Assembly (NCBI GenBank): GCA_002699585.1 | Contig: PABP01000035.1 | Location: 64,052 to 128,051 of the forward strand | DNA: 64,000 bases | Origin: Anaerolineaceae bacterium | Lineage (GTDB): Bacteria; Chloroflexota; Anaerolineae; Aggregatilineales; Phototrophicaceae | Direction: 5' to 3' | Shown here: piece after piece, positions 51,523 to 60,197 of the stretch | Layout: every line of letters begins with the position of its first letter | Position numbering within the stretch: the stretch's first letter is position 1 | Position numbers and translations under genes: made by a program | The notes under the pieces: generated by a model | The model's input: only the letters and a program-made list of their open reading frames with translations | Database searches by the model: none | What the model was told of the DNA's origin: nothing

Positions 51523-52479
51523 ATGCGCGGTTGGATTCTATATAAGTTTGACCAATCAGAAATGCCCGCACATATTTACGAAATTCCGCGTTTGATTGAA
51601 GTTGCTGCAGCCCAGGGCATTGATATACAGGTCGTCAAGCCGGAGCAGTTTGAGCTGATCGTCACCCGTGATGATCGTAAGAGCATCATGCTCAACGGCC
51701 AGGTGACGCCCTTGCCGGACTTTTTGCTGCCGCGTATGGGTGCTGGCACGACCTATTTCGCCCTGGCGATTATCCGCCACCTGGAGCGCCTGGGCGTGAC
51801 GGTCCTCAACAACTCATCCAGCGTGGAGATGGTCCGCGACAAGCTGTATACGCAGCAGGTACTCGCTGCCAGCAATTTACCCGTCCCGAAAACCATGTTC
51901 GGTAAATTCCCGGTCGATGTCGATCTGGTCGAGCGCACCTTGGGTTTCCCAGTCGTCATCAAGACGCTGTCCGGTTCGCTTGGCTCCGGTGTCTATCTCT
52001 CGGAAGATCGCAAGAACTTTGAAGACATCATGACCCTGATTGAATCGACCAAGCCGGGGGCCAATATCATTTTGCAGGAGTTCATCGCCAACAGCCGAGG
52101 GCGCGATTTGCGTGCTTTTGTCATTGGTGGTCGCGTGGTTGCCTGTATGCAGCGTCAAGCGATGGATGGCGGCTTCCGGGCCAATGTGGCCCGTGGTGGC
52201 AGCACCACCAGCTACCCGCTGACGCCTGAAATTGAACTGCTGGCTCTGGAGTCATCCCGCTATCTGGGTCTGGACATCGCTGGGGTGGACTTGCTCTTTG
52301 ACGAAGGCCAATTTAAGATTTGTGAGGTCAACAGCGCCCCGCATTTCAAAGGCCTGGAAAGTTGCCATCCTGACCTGAACATCGCCGAGGAAATCTATCG
52401 CTATGTACGGGCGCGCCTGGGTTTGTACAATACAGTTAACCATCTGCCGCCGATCCTGACAGACGCAATGGCCAACTAG
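51523..52479 (+). CDS. RimK-like ATP-grasp ligase
   Basis: 318 residues. ATP-grasp enzymes of the RimK/LysX group join a carboxylate to an amine using ATP. Visible: DFLLPRMGAGTT, NSSSVEMVRDKLYTQQVLA (start of the ATP-grasp), PVVIKTLSGSLGSGVYL (P-loop-like), ILQEFIANSRGRDLRAFVIGG, and DLLFDEGQFKICEVNSAPHF (metal-binding). AGAGGAGTA precedes the ATG. Possible roles are tail addition to a protein or peptide; partner unknown. Confidence 0.9.
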   Translation: MRGWILYKFDQSEMPAHIYEIPRLIEVAAAQGIDIQVVKPEQFELIVTRDDRKSIMLNGQVTPLPDFLLPRMGAGTTYFALAIIRHLERLGVTVLNNSSSVEMVRDKLYTQQVLAASNLPVPKTMFGKFPVDVDLVERTLGFPVVIKTLSGSLGSGVYLSEDRKNFEDIMTLIESTKPGANIILQEFIANSRGRDLRAFVIGGRVVACMQRQAMDGGFRANVARGGSTTSYPLTPEIELLALESSRYLGLDIAGVDLLFDEGQFKICEVNSAPHFKGLESCHPDLNIAEEIYRYVRARLGLYNTVNHLPPILTDAMAN

Positions 52480-52498
52480 GGATTATGCAACAATCGTT

Positions 52499-53110
52499 AT
52501 GACTAATGATGCGATTTTCTATCTGGGAGGGTCACCCTGCGCAGGCAAAAGCAGCGTAGCGGAAATCTTGGCGGCGCGTTATGGCCTGACCTATATTCGG
52601 CTGGATGACAAACTCGCAGACCATATTCAAGCTTCTTCGCCGGATACACAGCCAACCCTGGCCAGCTTGAAAAATGCTACCTGTGATGAAATCTGGCTGA
52701 TCCCTTCTGTACAGCAAACTCGCAGAGAAATCCAATTTTATCTGGAAGAATTTCCACTGCACCAAAAAGACATCGCTAAAGCAACAGGGCCGCTTCTGTT
52801 AGAAGGAGCAGCCCTGTTGCCATGTCTTGTCGCGCCATTGATAAACACAATGCATAGCGCCCTGTATATGGTGCCAACGGCTTCATTCCAACGGGAACAC
52901 TATAGCCAGCGGCCCTGGGTGGCTGATGTCCTGCGCGATTGCAGCGACCCGGCCAAGGCCTTTGAAAACTGGATGCGCCGTGACGAACGATTCGCCCGTT
53001 GGGTGCGCCACACAGCCCATGTTCATGGCCTACAAACGATCATCGTGGATGGCAGCCGCGACATTGAAACACATGCCCGGTTGGCGGCACAGCACTTTGG
53101 CTTGATGTAA
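52499..53110 (+). CDS. P-loop kinase (AAA/APT-type, unknown substrate)
   Basis: 203 residues. Walker A GGSPCAGKSS (10-19) near the start, then a substrate-binding region and LLLEGAALLPCLVAP. Pattern similar to small-molecule kinases and chloramphenicol phosphotransferase-like proteins, but without clear lid residues to name the substrate. It begins 19 bases after the ATP-grasp gene and may share its transcript. Confidence 0.8.
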   Translation: MTNDAIFYLGGSPCAGKSSVAEILAARYGLTYIRLDDKLADHIQASSPDTQPTLASLKNATCDEIWLIPSVQQTRREIQFYLEEFPLHQKDIAKATGPLLLEGAALLPCLVAPLINTMHSALYMVPTASFQREHYSQRPWVADVLRDCSDPAKAFENWMRRDERFARWVRHTAHVHGLQTIIVDGSRDIETHARLAAQHFGLM

Positions 53111-53115
53111 GCCAC

Positions 53116-54324
53116 TCAGTCAATGAGTGCTTGATAGGTCACGGTACGCAGATCGTCGCCTAATGGCAGATTGCAGTCCCTAATCTGCGTCATGATGACG
53201 GCGACCATCTCTTCTTGTGGATCTATCCAGAAGCCTGTGGCCGCCGCGCCACCCCAATAATACGTGCCTACCGAGCTGATGACACCCGCCTGGGCAGGAT
53301 CCTCCACCACTGCAAAACCGAGTCCAAAGCCCAGTCCGAGCTGGAGTTCACCGCCATGCTTGTAGGGAAGCAGTTCCGATTTGAGGTGGTTCATGGACAT
53401 GTAGTCGACAGTTTTGCGCCCCAGTATACGCGCGCCCTCGTATTCGCCCTTGTTGAGCATCATCTGGATGAACGTCCAGTAGTCTTTCGTCGTGGAAACC
53501 AGCCCATGCCCCCCGAATGGCGATTTTGTCGGTACTAGGAAGTCACGCTGTAGATTGCCCGTATCCTCGTGGACTTGAAGGTCGCCCGTGTCTAAATTAT
53601 GGGCATAGAGTGTCGCTAAACGGTCGGATTTTTCATCTGTGACATGGAACGCTGTGTCGTCCATACCTAGCGGCGTAAAAATTTTCTCCTGCAAGTAGGT
53701 ATCAAACGGCATACCAGACAGCACTTCCACCAGATAGCCACAGACATCGGTCGCAATACCATATGTCCAATCGGAACCGGGTTGGCATATGAGTGGCAGC
53801 TTGGCGATTTCTTTGATTTTGTCTTGCAGCGTCATCGTTTCATCATTGAACAGGGCGGCGCGTTTGGCTTCCTTATCTGGATCTGGATTGTCATGCGCTA
53901 ACTCATACGTTAGCCCTGCTGTGTGCGTCAACACGTTCTGGATGGTCATGGGCGACTCTTGCGCCACCAGCTTGGTCTTACCGTTGCTGCGCCGCTTGAG
54001 CACCTTGGTCTTGCCGAATGCCGGGATGTATTTGCTCACCGGGTCAGATAGGTGGAATTTACCTTGTTCGTAAAGCGTCATCAGGGCGACACTGGTAATC
54101 GGTTTTGTCATTGAGTAGATGCGGAAAATAGAGTCTTTTTCAACAGGGGTTTGGCTTTCGAGGTCGCTGTAGCCAATGGTTTCGTAGTAAGCGATTTCGC
54201 CTTTGCGGGCAATCAGGATGACAAACCCCGGCGCCTGGTTATTGTCCACATACCCCTGGAATTTCGTCGTAATGTTGCCCAATCGCTCCGATGATAAGCC
54301 AACAGATTCTGCGGTTGCGGTCAT
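53116..54324 (-). CDS. Serine hydrolase (class C beta-lactamase-like)
   Basis: 402 residues. Nucleophile S71 in the SMTK tetrad (IYSMTKPITS, SxxK at 71-74). The second motif is YGIATD (about 188), in the YxN position but with Ala-Thr in place of Asn. The HxG-like motif GGAAATGFWIDPQE lies near residue 360. Such proteins hydrolyse esters or peptides; a beta-lactam resistance role is not implied. GAGGAGT precedes the ATG. 3' ends with the kinase gene are 6 bases apart. Confidence 0.9.
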   Translation of the reverse strand: MTATAESVGLSSERLGNITTKFQGYVDNNQAPGFVILIARKGEIAYYETIGYSDLESQTPVEKDSIFRIYSMTKPITSVALMTLYEQGKFHLSDPVSKYIPAFGKTKVLKRRSNGKTKLVAQESPMTIQNVLTHTAGLTYELAHDNPDPDKEAKRAALFNDETMTLQDKIKEIAKLPLICQPGSDWTYGIATDVCGYLVEVLSGMPFDTYLQEKIFTPLGMDDTAFHVTDEKSDRLATLYAHNLDTGDLQVHEDTGNLQRDFLVPTKSPFGGHGLVSTTKDYWTFIQMMLNKGEYEGARILGRKTVDYMSMNHLKSELLPYKHGGELQLGLGFGLGFAVVEDPAQAGVISSVGTYYWGGAAATGFWIDPQEEMVAVIMTQIRDCNLPLGDDLRTVTYQALID

Positions 54325-54566
54325 TCGTGTTACTCCTCTAATTTGTCTAGTCTTGTAATCAATGGCCCTTATGAAGCGCCATTTTGGTTATCTGCACTAG
54401 ATAAAATAAGCCTCTTGAAGAGTCTACCCTAGTTCGCTTAAACGGGGGGAATACCAGCAGAACTCATGATGCCAATAATCCACAAAAGATAGCGTGGCGA
54501 TACGATCACCTCAACCCATGCGTTACAATCCTCACTATAACCTGATTACCTGAATGGAGTTCGCTT

Positions 54567-55541
54567 ATGGACCGTGTATTTGTCACGCGCCAGATGCCCC
54601 CGACCGGGCTGGAGATGCTGCGCGAAGCTTGTGAAGTCGTCGTTTGGGAGGATGACCTGCCGCCGCCGCAGGATGTCCTGATGCAGGAAGCCGCCCAGTC
54701 AGATGGCCTGCTCAGTTTGCTGACCGACAAAGTCGATGCTGCTCTCATGGAGCAAGCCCCACGTCTGCGTGTGATTAGCAATTATGCCGTCGGCTATGAC
54801 AACATCGATATTCCCGCCGCTACCGAGCGCGGCATTCCTGTGGGCCACACCCCCGGCGTATTAACCGAATCCTGCGCGGACCATGCCTTCGCTTTGCTGC
54901 TGGCCGCCGCACGTCGTATTAGCGAAGCCGAGCGTTATGTTCGGGCGGGTAAATGGCAAACCTGGCATCCAACCCTCTTATTAGGGCAGGATGTCCATAA
55001 TGCGACCCTTGGCATTGCCGGGTTTGGCCGCATCGGTCAGGCGGTTGCTCGTCGGGCGACGGGCTTCGGTATGCGTATTATCTATACAGGCGGCAGCAGT
55101 GCGGGTGATGTCGCCACCGAACTGGGCGCGGAGCAAGTCGATATGGAAACTTTGCTGCGGGAAAGTGATTTCATCAGCCTGCATACGCCCCTCAACGCGG
55201 ATACAACCCATCTCATCAATGCTGAGGCGCTGCAAATGATGAAGAAAACGGCCATTCTCATCAATACGGCCCGCGGCAAAGTAGTCGATAGCACCGCCTT
55301 GTATGCTGCTCTCAAAGCAGGTGACATCGCTTATGCCGCCCTGGATGTCACCGACCCGGAGCCGATCACAATGGATGACCCGCTGCTGACACTCGATAAC
55401 TGCCTGATTGTGCCGCACATCGCCAGCGCGTCTTACGCCACCCGTGACCGCATCGGCCAGATCGCCGCCGCCAACTTACTGGCTGGCCTCAAAGGTGAAC
55501 CCATGCTGCACTGCGTCAACCCGCAGGTACAGGGCAAGTAA
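54567..55541 (+). CDS. D-2-hydroxyacid dehydrogenase (glyoxylate reductase-like)
   Basis: 324 residues. NAD(P)H-dependent reduction of 2-keto acids. Cofactor motif GFGRIGQ (152-158), catalytic R236 in [10 protein letters not shown]265 in DVTDPEPI and H284 in PHIASAS. All are present. The length fits glyoxylate/hydroxypyruvate reductases and not the longer SerA with ACT domains. TGGAGT precedes the ATG. Substrate specificity uncertain. Confidence 0.94.
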   Translation: MDRVFVTRQMPPTGLEMLREACEVVVWEDDLPPPQDVLMQEAAQSDGLLSLLTDKVDAALMEQAPRLRVISNYAVGYDNIDIPAATERGIPVGHTPGVLTESCADHAFALLLAAARRISEAERYVRAGKWQTWHPTLLLGQDVHNATLGIAGFGRIGQAVARRATGFGMRIIYTGGSSAGDVATELGAEQVDMETLLRESDFISLHTPLNADTTHLINAEALQMMKKTAILINTARGKVVDSTALYAALKAGDIAYAALDVTDPEPITMDDPLLTLDNCLIVPHIASASYATRDRIGQIAAANLLAGLKGEPMLHCVNPQVQGK

Positions 55542-55547
55542 CGTTGC

Positions 55548-55569
55548 GTAGGGGCACACATTCTGCCCG
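55548..55569. repeat. GTAGGGGC palindromic repeat, copy 4
   Basis: GTAGGGGCACACATTCTGCCC: same start as the other copies, with a shorter stem (GGGCA...TGCCC). It lies 7 bases after the dehydrogenase gene. Confidence 0.5.
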
Positions 55570-55597
55570 ATTCATTATTTCCAGGCTTGCACAAACA

Positions 55598-55630
55598 AAA
55601 AACGGGCGACCATCGTAGTCGCCCGTTTTT
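55598..55630. terminator. Bidirectional terminator between convergent genes
   Basis: AAAAACGGGCGAC (55598-55610) pairs with GTCGCCCGTTTTT (55618-55630), 13 base pairs, with T tracts on both strands. It serves the dehydrogenase gene and the minus-strand membrane gene. Confidence 0.9.
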
Positions 55631-55689
55631 CTATGCTAAACGAAGCCTTCAAGCTCCTTGTGGGAGCGCGAGGGTGAAACCCTCGTCAC

Positions 55690-56565
55690 CTAATTCTTCT
55701 TCTTTTTCGGACGGAATGCGCTCTGGATCATGTCGATGTCAAAATCTGACGGCAATTCGCCCGTTTCAGCATAGCGATACAGGGCGGCCTTATAAACGCC
55801 GTCCATAGCCGACCCGATGACGATCACTGTGATGATAGCCAGCGCCATAATCGCTAGACCGATGAAGACCAGCAGCGGTGACTCGGTCGCAGCCAATACG
55901 GCCATCAACAAACCACCCAGGATGATGACGCCGACACTCAGCAGGCCGATGACCGCACCAATGCCGAAGTTGCCGACCACTTGCTCGCCCCAGGTCTTCT
56001 TGAAAAGACTGGCGCTGCTCTTGATGGCATCTATCGGGCTGATGTCATTGACGGCCAAAATCGGCACCACCAGGAAGGTGGCCAGGTTCCAGGCCATGCC
56101 AATCAGCCCACTGATGATGTTGCCGAGAAGGCCACTGCGCTCACGAATGGCGTTCAAGATGACGCCCACGGTTGCACTAATTAGCGCATAGCCAATGATG
56201 AGGCCCATTTTGCTGCGGGCGAGGGCGATACCGCTGCTGACGGTTGGCGTTTCACCATCCATATAGTGCAGTGCGCTGCCGATCAGTGCCGTATTGAAGA
56301 AGATGCCCACTGTGTACGAAACCAGGTACATGAGGAACATCAGAATATAGCCGAAAACTTCGCTGCCGGACCCATCTGAGGTGGTGGCGCCCGTAATCAT
56401 GGATAGGATGCCCGTTAAAATGGCGGCTGGAATGAAAAACAAGATGAATACGATGACCATGCTGATGCCGGCCATCACCGGGAACCACATAAGTTGTTTG
56501 TTGGCACGTAGCACGGCCCAACTGGCCTTGGCCAATCGCCAGCTATTGTCGAAGCTTTTGAACAT
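55690..56565 (-). CDS. DUF6159-like multi-TM membrane protein
   Basis: 291 residues, six or so TM helices. Start SFDNSWRLAKASWAVLRANK followed by PVMAGISMVIVFILFF resembles DUF6159-like proteins (inference by pattern). Later YMDGETPTVSSGIALARSK is the usual amphipathic stretch, and a charged Lys-rich end (RPKKKK). A GGGGGCAAA ribosome site precedes the ATG. Function unknown. Confidence 0.75.
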   Translation of the reverse strand: MFKSFDNSWRLAKASWAVLRANKQLMWFPVMAGISMVIVFILFFIPAAILTGILSMITGATTSDGSGSEVFGYILMFLMYLVSYTVGIFFNTALIGSALHYMDGETPTVSSGIALARSKMGLIIGYALISATVGVILNAIRERSGLLGNIISGLIGMAWNLATFLVVPILAVNDISPIDAIKSSASLFKKTWGEQVVGNFGIGAVIGLLSVGVIILGGLLMAVLAATESPLLVFIGLAIMALAIITVIVIGSAMDGVYKAALYRYAETGELPSDFDIDMIQSAFRPKKKKN

Positions 56566-56783
56566 TTTGCCCCCTGATTGATAAGCGTACTTGTATTATA
56601 TCGTTAATACGTTTTATAGCCGATAAGGTCGCAAAAGGGCATCTTTAACGCTTTCTAAAATGGACTGAACGTAGGGCAAACGGCCCTTTAAGCGAATGCC
56701 ATTTAGGTCTAACGTATGAATGTGTAAAGCAGCATCGCACTTGAGGATACAATCAACTATTTGCTGTAAAGATAGGGGTATCA

Positions 56784-57536
56784 ATGATGCAAAAAATACT
56801 AAAAATGCTGGTGCTTTTCAGCCTGTTGTTGATGAGCATTCCCAGCCTATTCGCACAAGACACGACGCCTTCAGCCGACGAGCTATGTCTCAATAAGAAC
56901 GGTTTCATCAACGAAGATGGCAATTGCCAGGTATCCGGCGGCGTCACCTTTGAGATTCAGTACCCGCTGGATTTTGTGCAGGCCGATCCCTTTATCGAAG
57001 AAACGGTCGATGCCTATATTGCCCAGCAGCAGGCCGATATTTTCCAGCAATTTTCAGAGGTCAATCATGCCTCGCCCAATGGCCATCCCTGGGAGCTGTA
57101 CCTGGATTATGAAACGTTCACGTACAACGCGGATGTTGTCAGCATCAAGTTTGCAGGCTATCAGTATACGGGTGGGGCCCATGGATTGCCTTATATCAAG
57201 ACCTTCGTCTTCGACTTGAGCGGCGACACGTCCCGTATCCTGACCCTGAACGATGTCTTTCAAGAAGAACACAATCCCTGGCTGACCATCCAGCCGATGG
57301 TCAAAGCCCAGCTTTTGGAGCAGTTTGGTGACAGTGCTGATGCAAGCTGGATCGACGAAGGCACGGGCGAAAACCCGGATAACTATGCTAGCTTCGTCAT
57401 TGATGGGGATGCTATCGTTTTCTACTTCCAAGCCTATCAGGTTGCGCCCTATGTCGCCGGGATGCCATCCGTACGCATTCCCCTGGCAGACATCAACGTC
57501 TTGCTGAAGCCACCTTTCCTGGAAATGGGATCGTAG
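56784..57536 (+). CDS. Exported DUF4163/DUF3298-like (RsiV-type) protein
   Basis: 250 residues. Signal peptide (1-24, ending SLFAQD). Soluble domain with YEIxYPLDF-like start VTFEIQYPLDF, then YQYTGGAHGLPYIKTFVFDL (GGAHG), and LTLNDVFQEEHNPW and SFVIDGDAIVFYFQAYQVAPY, typical of DUF3298/DUF4163, as in RsiV. No attached anti-sigma part is seen. Probably senses or binds something outside the cell. Confidence 0.85.
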   Translation: MMQKILKMLVLFSLLLMSIPSLFAQDTTPSADELCLNKNGFINEDGNCQVSGGVTFEIQYPLDFVQADPFIEETVDAYIAQQQADIFQQFSEVNHASPNGHPWELYLDYETFTYNADVVSIKFAGYQYTGGAHGLPYIKTFVFDLSGDTSRILTLNDVFQEEHNPWLTIQPMVKAQLLEQFGDSADASWIDEGTGENPDNYASFVIDGDAIVFYFQAYQVAPYVAGMPSVRIPLADINVLLKPPFLEMGS

Positions 57537-57591
57537 TCTGTAGTGTGATCCGTTAGGACCGATCTGCTCCTTCATAATAATGCAGAAGTTC

Positions 57592-57615
57592 GTAGGGGCG
57601 CAGTATACTGCGCCC
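57592..57615. repeat. GTAGGGGC palindromic repeat, copy 5
   Basis: GTAG followed by the perfect 20-base palindrome GGGCGCAGTATACTGCGCCC (57596-57615). It lies 56 bases after the previous gene, on its 3' side. Confidence 0.7.
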
Positions 57616-57729
57616 GCTGCTTGCTAAACGGCGCATGTGATGGCATCTGTCTCCAAGATGGTTGCATGATATGGGCCTCGCAGAGTAAGGTTAATGTCAA
57701 TATTCCACGACGACTTGTGAGTAGATCTT

Positions 57730-59289
57730 ATGGGCCGATGGGCCGGATTACTGACTGCATTTTTTGTCCTCCTTGTTTCGCCATTGGTAAACAGCGCCCA
57801 GACCGATTGTGGTGTGGTCGATGTGGTGCAGTACCCGGTTGATGATGCCACCTGGGAGCTGGCCCAGGGCTACAATGTCGCCAGCCCGCGTCATCAGGGG
57901 CGTTTCCATACTGGTGCGGATCTCTACGGTGGACGCAATGCCACCTTTGCATCGCCTGTCCGCGCGATTGCCAACGGACGTATCACCTATAGCTACGCCC
58001 TCGGCTGGGGACGCGATGGCGGTGCGATCATCATTGAGCACACCTTCCCCGATGGCAGCGTCTATTACTCGATGTATGGCCATGTGATGCCCGTCAGCGG
58101 CGAAGACTTGCCGCCGCGCCTGAGCTGCGTCCAGGCTGGGGAAATTATCGCGGCGGTGGCGGATGTGCGTCCCGCGCCTCATCTGCATTTTGAAATTCGC
58201 GTCAATACGCCCGATGCCCCTGGCGCAGGCTACACTCGTGAAGCGCCGCAGGACCTCGGCTACCGTGACCCTCTGCAATTTGTCGCCAACCAGCAGACCT
58301 GGTTGCAGTCGTATCATCTGTGGCACACCCTGGCGGATCATGACTTACAAGCGCCGCCTTTATTGCTCAACGACAATAGCTTTCTATACATTGATGATGG
58401 CGTTACCCTGCGCCGTGCGACATCTGATGGTCGCGTGCTGTGGCGTAAACGCCTGGAAAAAGTCGCCGTGAGTGTGACCAGCTTCCAGGGCAGTTCGCTG
58501 CTGACCTTCGCTGATGGCACCATGCAGTTCGTGGATGCCGATGGCAACTTTGGGGATGCTTGGCGCGTCCCGGATTTCCAGCCGACAAGTGCGCCCATCA
58601 TCGCCCAGAGTTGGCTGTTGTTCCCCACTGCTGACAACGAGCTGGTCGCCGTTGATGAAAATCGGCGTAATGTGCTGTGGCGCGTGGAGGATGTGCCCGG
58701 TATTGCGCGTTGGCGTATCGTGGGCAGTGACCTCAATTGGGTACTTGGCTTGTTGACGACTCACAATGAGGTTTTGACCATCGCGGGCAGCGGTGTCGTG
58801 TTGGAACGCGCCCCGCTCCGTGAGATGGCCAGCTTCGGCGATGGGGCCGATAACACGCTGTTGGCTTATACCTATGGCGGCCTGTGGCAGATCGACCTCG
58901 ACGGTGAATGGACCCTGCAACTCCCTGATGCCCCGCGCGGCGGCAATCAGGCGGCTTTTGAAACCACCAGCGCGGGTCACCGCATTCTGTTCGATGGCCA
59001 GACGATGCAGTCCTACGACGCGGACGACACGCTGTTATGGCAAACGTCTATCAACGGCATCACAGGCCGCGCCGAATTGACCCAGTATGCGGGCATCAAC
59101 CTGCTGCTGACTGAGCATGGCGACATCGCTGTGATTAATGGGGCGGGGCGGCTTTGTGGGCAAACGCGCATTTTCGGACGTACTGGATCGCTCATCTGGC
59201 ATGATCTGGGCGACAATGGCACCCTGCGGTTAGCCCTCGCAGATCAAATCCTGGGGCTGGATTGGGCTGATTTCACGCAGACATGCTAG
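57730..59289 (+). CDS. Exported M23 peptidase with beta-propeller-like C-terminus
   Basis: 519 residues. Signal peptide at 1-23. M23 domain at about 50-175: H60-x3-D64 in FHTGADLYG, H118 in YGHV and H151/H153 in PHLHFEI, so a zinc endopeptidase acting on cell-wall peptide links is expected. Behind it, about 190-515, come repeats of strand-turn units (LLNDNSFLYIDDG, SLLTFADGTMQFVD, WLLFPTADNELVAVD, LLLTEHGDIAVINGAG), like a PQQ/WD-type beta-propeller. The fusion is unusual and may target the enzyme or bind a regulator. Confidence 0.88.
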   Translation: MGRWAGLLTAFFVLLVSPLVNSAQTDCGVVDVVQYPVDDATWELAQGYNVASPRHQGRFHTGADLYGGRNATFASPVRAIANGRITYSYALGWGRDGGAIIIEHTFPDGSVYYSMYGHVMPVSGEDLPPRLSCVQAGEIIAAVADVRPAPHLHFEIRVNTPDAPGAGYTREAPQDLGYRDPLQFVANQQTWLQSYHLWHTLADHDLQAPPLLLNDNSFLYIDDGVTLRRATSDGRVLWRKRLEKVAVSVTSFQGSSLLTFADGTMQFVDADGNFGDAWRVPDFQPTSAPIIAQSWLLFPTADNELVAVDENRRNVLWRVEDVPGIARWRIVGSDLNWVLGLLTTHNEVLTIAGSGVVLERAPLREMASFGDGADNTLLAYTYGGLWQIDLDGEWTLQLPDAPRGGNQAAFETTSAGHRILFDGQTMQSYDADDTLLWQTSINGITGRAELTQYAGINLLLTEHGDIAVINGAGRLCGQTRIFGRTGSLIWHDLGDNGTLRLALADQILGLDWADFTQTC

Positions 59290-59313
59290 GGATTTTGCGT
59301 TGAGTAGGCTTTT

Positions 59314-59337
59314 GTAGGGGCAAGGCACTGCCTTGCC
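59314..59337. repeat. GTAGGGGC palindromic repeat, copy 6
   Basis: GTAGG followed by GGCAAGGCACTGCCTTGCC, a 9-base perfect stem around one base. It lies between two convergent genes and may also act as a weak terminator. Confidence 0.65.
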
Positions 59338-59353
59338 TATTTTACGCAATGAC

Positions 59354-60115
59354 CTAATTCCCAAGCGCCGCTAATGCTTCCTCTGTGCCGATGGCCGTTA
59401 GCGCCCGTCGCGCATAATCGCTGACCTTGTCCGTATATTTCAGGCGTTCCTCGTTATCCAGATGGGCCGCCAGCACATCGACTGCCCGCTCATCCTTGAA
59501 CACATTCAGCGCCTGGATCAGCGCGATGATGACATGCTTGCTGCGTGTTTCTTCTTCCAGCGCGCTGACCAGATAGGGAACGGCGCGCTTGTTATTCATG
59601 CGGACCATTTCTTGCACGGCCATGATGCGGTCCTCAGCATGTTCTGACTGCAATTCATTAGCCAGTTCGCGCAGTGTTGCACTGGAACGGGTTTCTGCAG
59701 CCTGGGCCTGTGCGAAGGCTTGTGTGCGCGTCCGCTTGAGGTTGGCCTTGAGCTGCTTGAGCTTCTCGCTGAAGTCATCGGCGTCATAGCGAATGTACTG
59801 GTAATTGACCAAGCGCAGCGGGATCGACTCGGCATCCTCGCCGCGTATCAAAATCGGGAAAATCGGAATTTTCAGCAGTTCCGCCATGCTGATTTCGCGG
59901 TCCACCCAGGTCGAGGCGTTGCTATCTGGCGACAGCAGCACGACCATCGCGCTGGCATTGCGGATCGCACCTTCGACCGCCTTCACCCATGAGGGCGTGC
60001 CCCAATCGAGCTTCTCATCCGTCCAGACGATCAAACCGTCATCCTCAAGCCGCTGCTTGATGGTTTGCATCATCTCGGTGTCTTTATGACTGTAACTGAT
60101 GAAAATGTGACTCAT
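59354..60115 (-). CDS. TIR-HEAT protein
   Basis: 253 residues. TIR domain at 1-125: start IFISYSHKD, then WTDEKLDWGTPSWVKAVEGA, and STWVDREISMAE with Glu74 where the NADase catalytic Glu sits. After a helical linker, HEAT-like repeats at about 146-250 (AVPYLVSAL, ALIQALNVFKDERAVDVLAAHL). TIR proteins of this layout often deplete NAD+ on sensing, as in bacterial defence. The gene has host-like base use and is divergent from the AT-rich HEPN-like gene, 82 bases away. Confidence 0.88.
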   Translation of the reverse strand: MSHIFISYSHKDTEMMQTIKQRLEDDGLIVWTDEKLDWGTPSWVKAVEGAIRNASAMVVLLSPDSNASTWVDREISMAELLKIPIFPILIRGEDAESIPLRLVNYQYIRYDADDFSEKLKQLKANLKRTRTQAFAQAQAAETRSSATLRELANELQSEHAEDRIMAVQEMVRMNNKRAVPYLVSALEEETRSKHVIIALIQALNVFKDERAVDVLAAHLDNEERLKYTDKVSDYARRALTAIGTEEALAALGN

Positions 60116-60197
60116 AGAGGCTTACTCGCTGCGGGTGAAGTTCAATAACATCAAGTATTATACAGGCAATATGTTTTGCTGATTGGGAGAATTGCTT

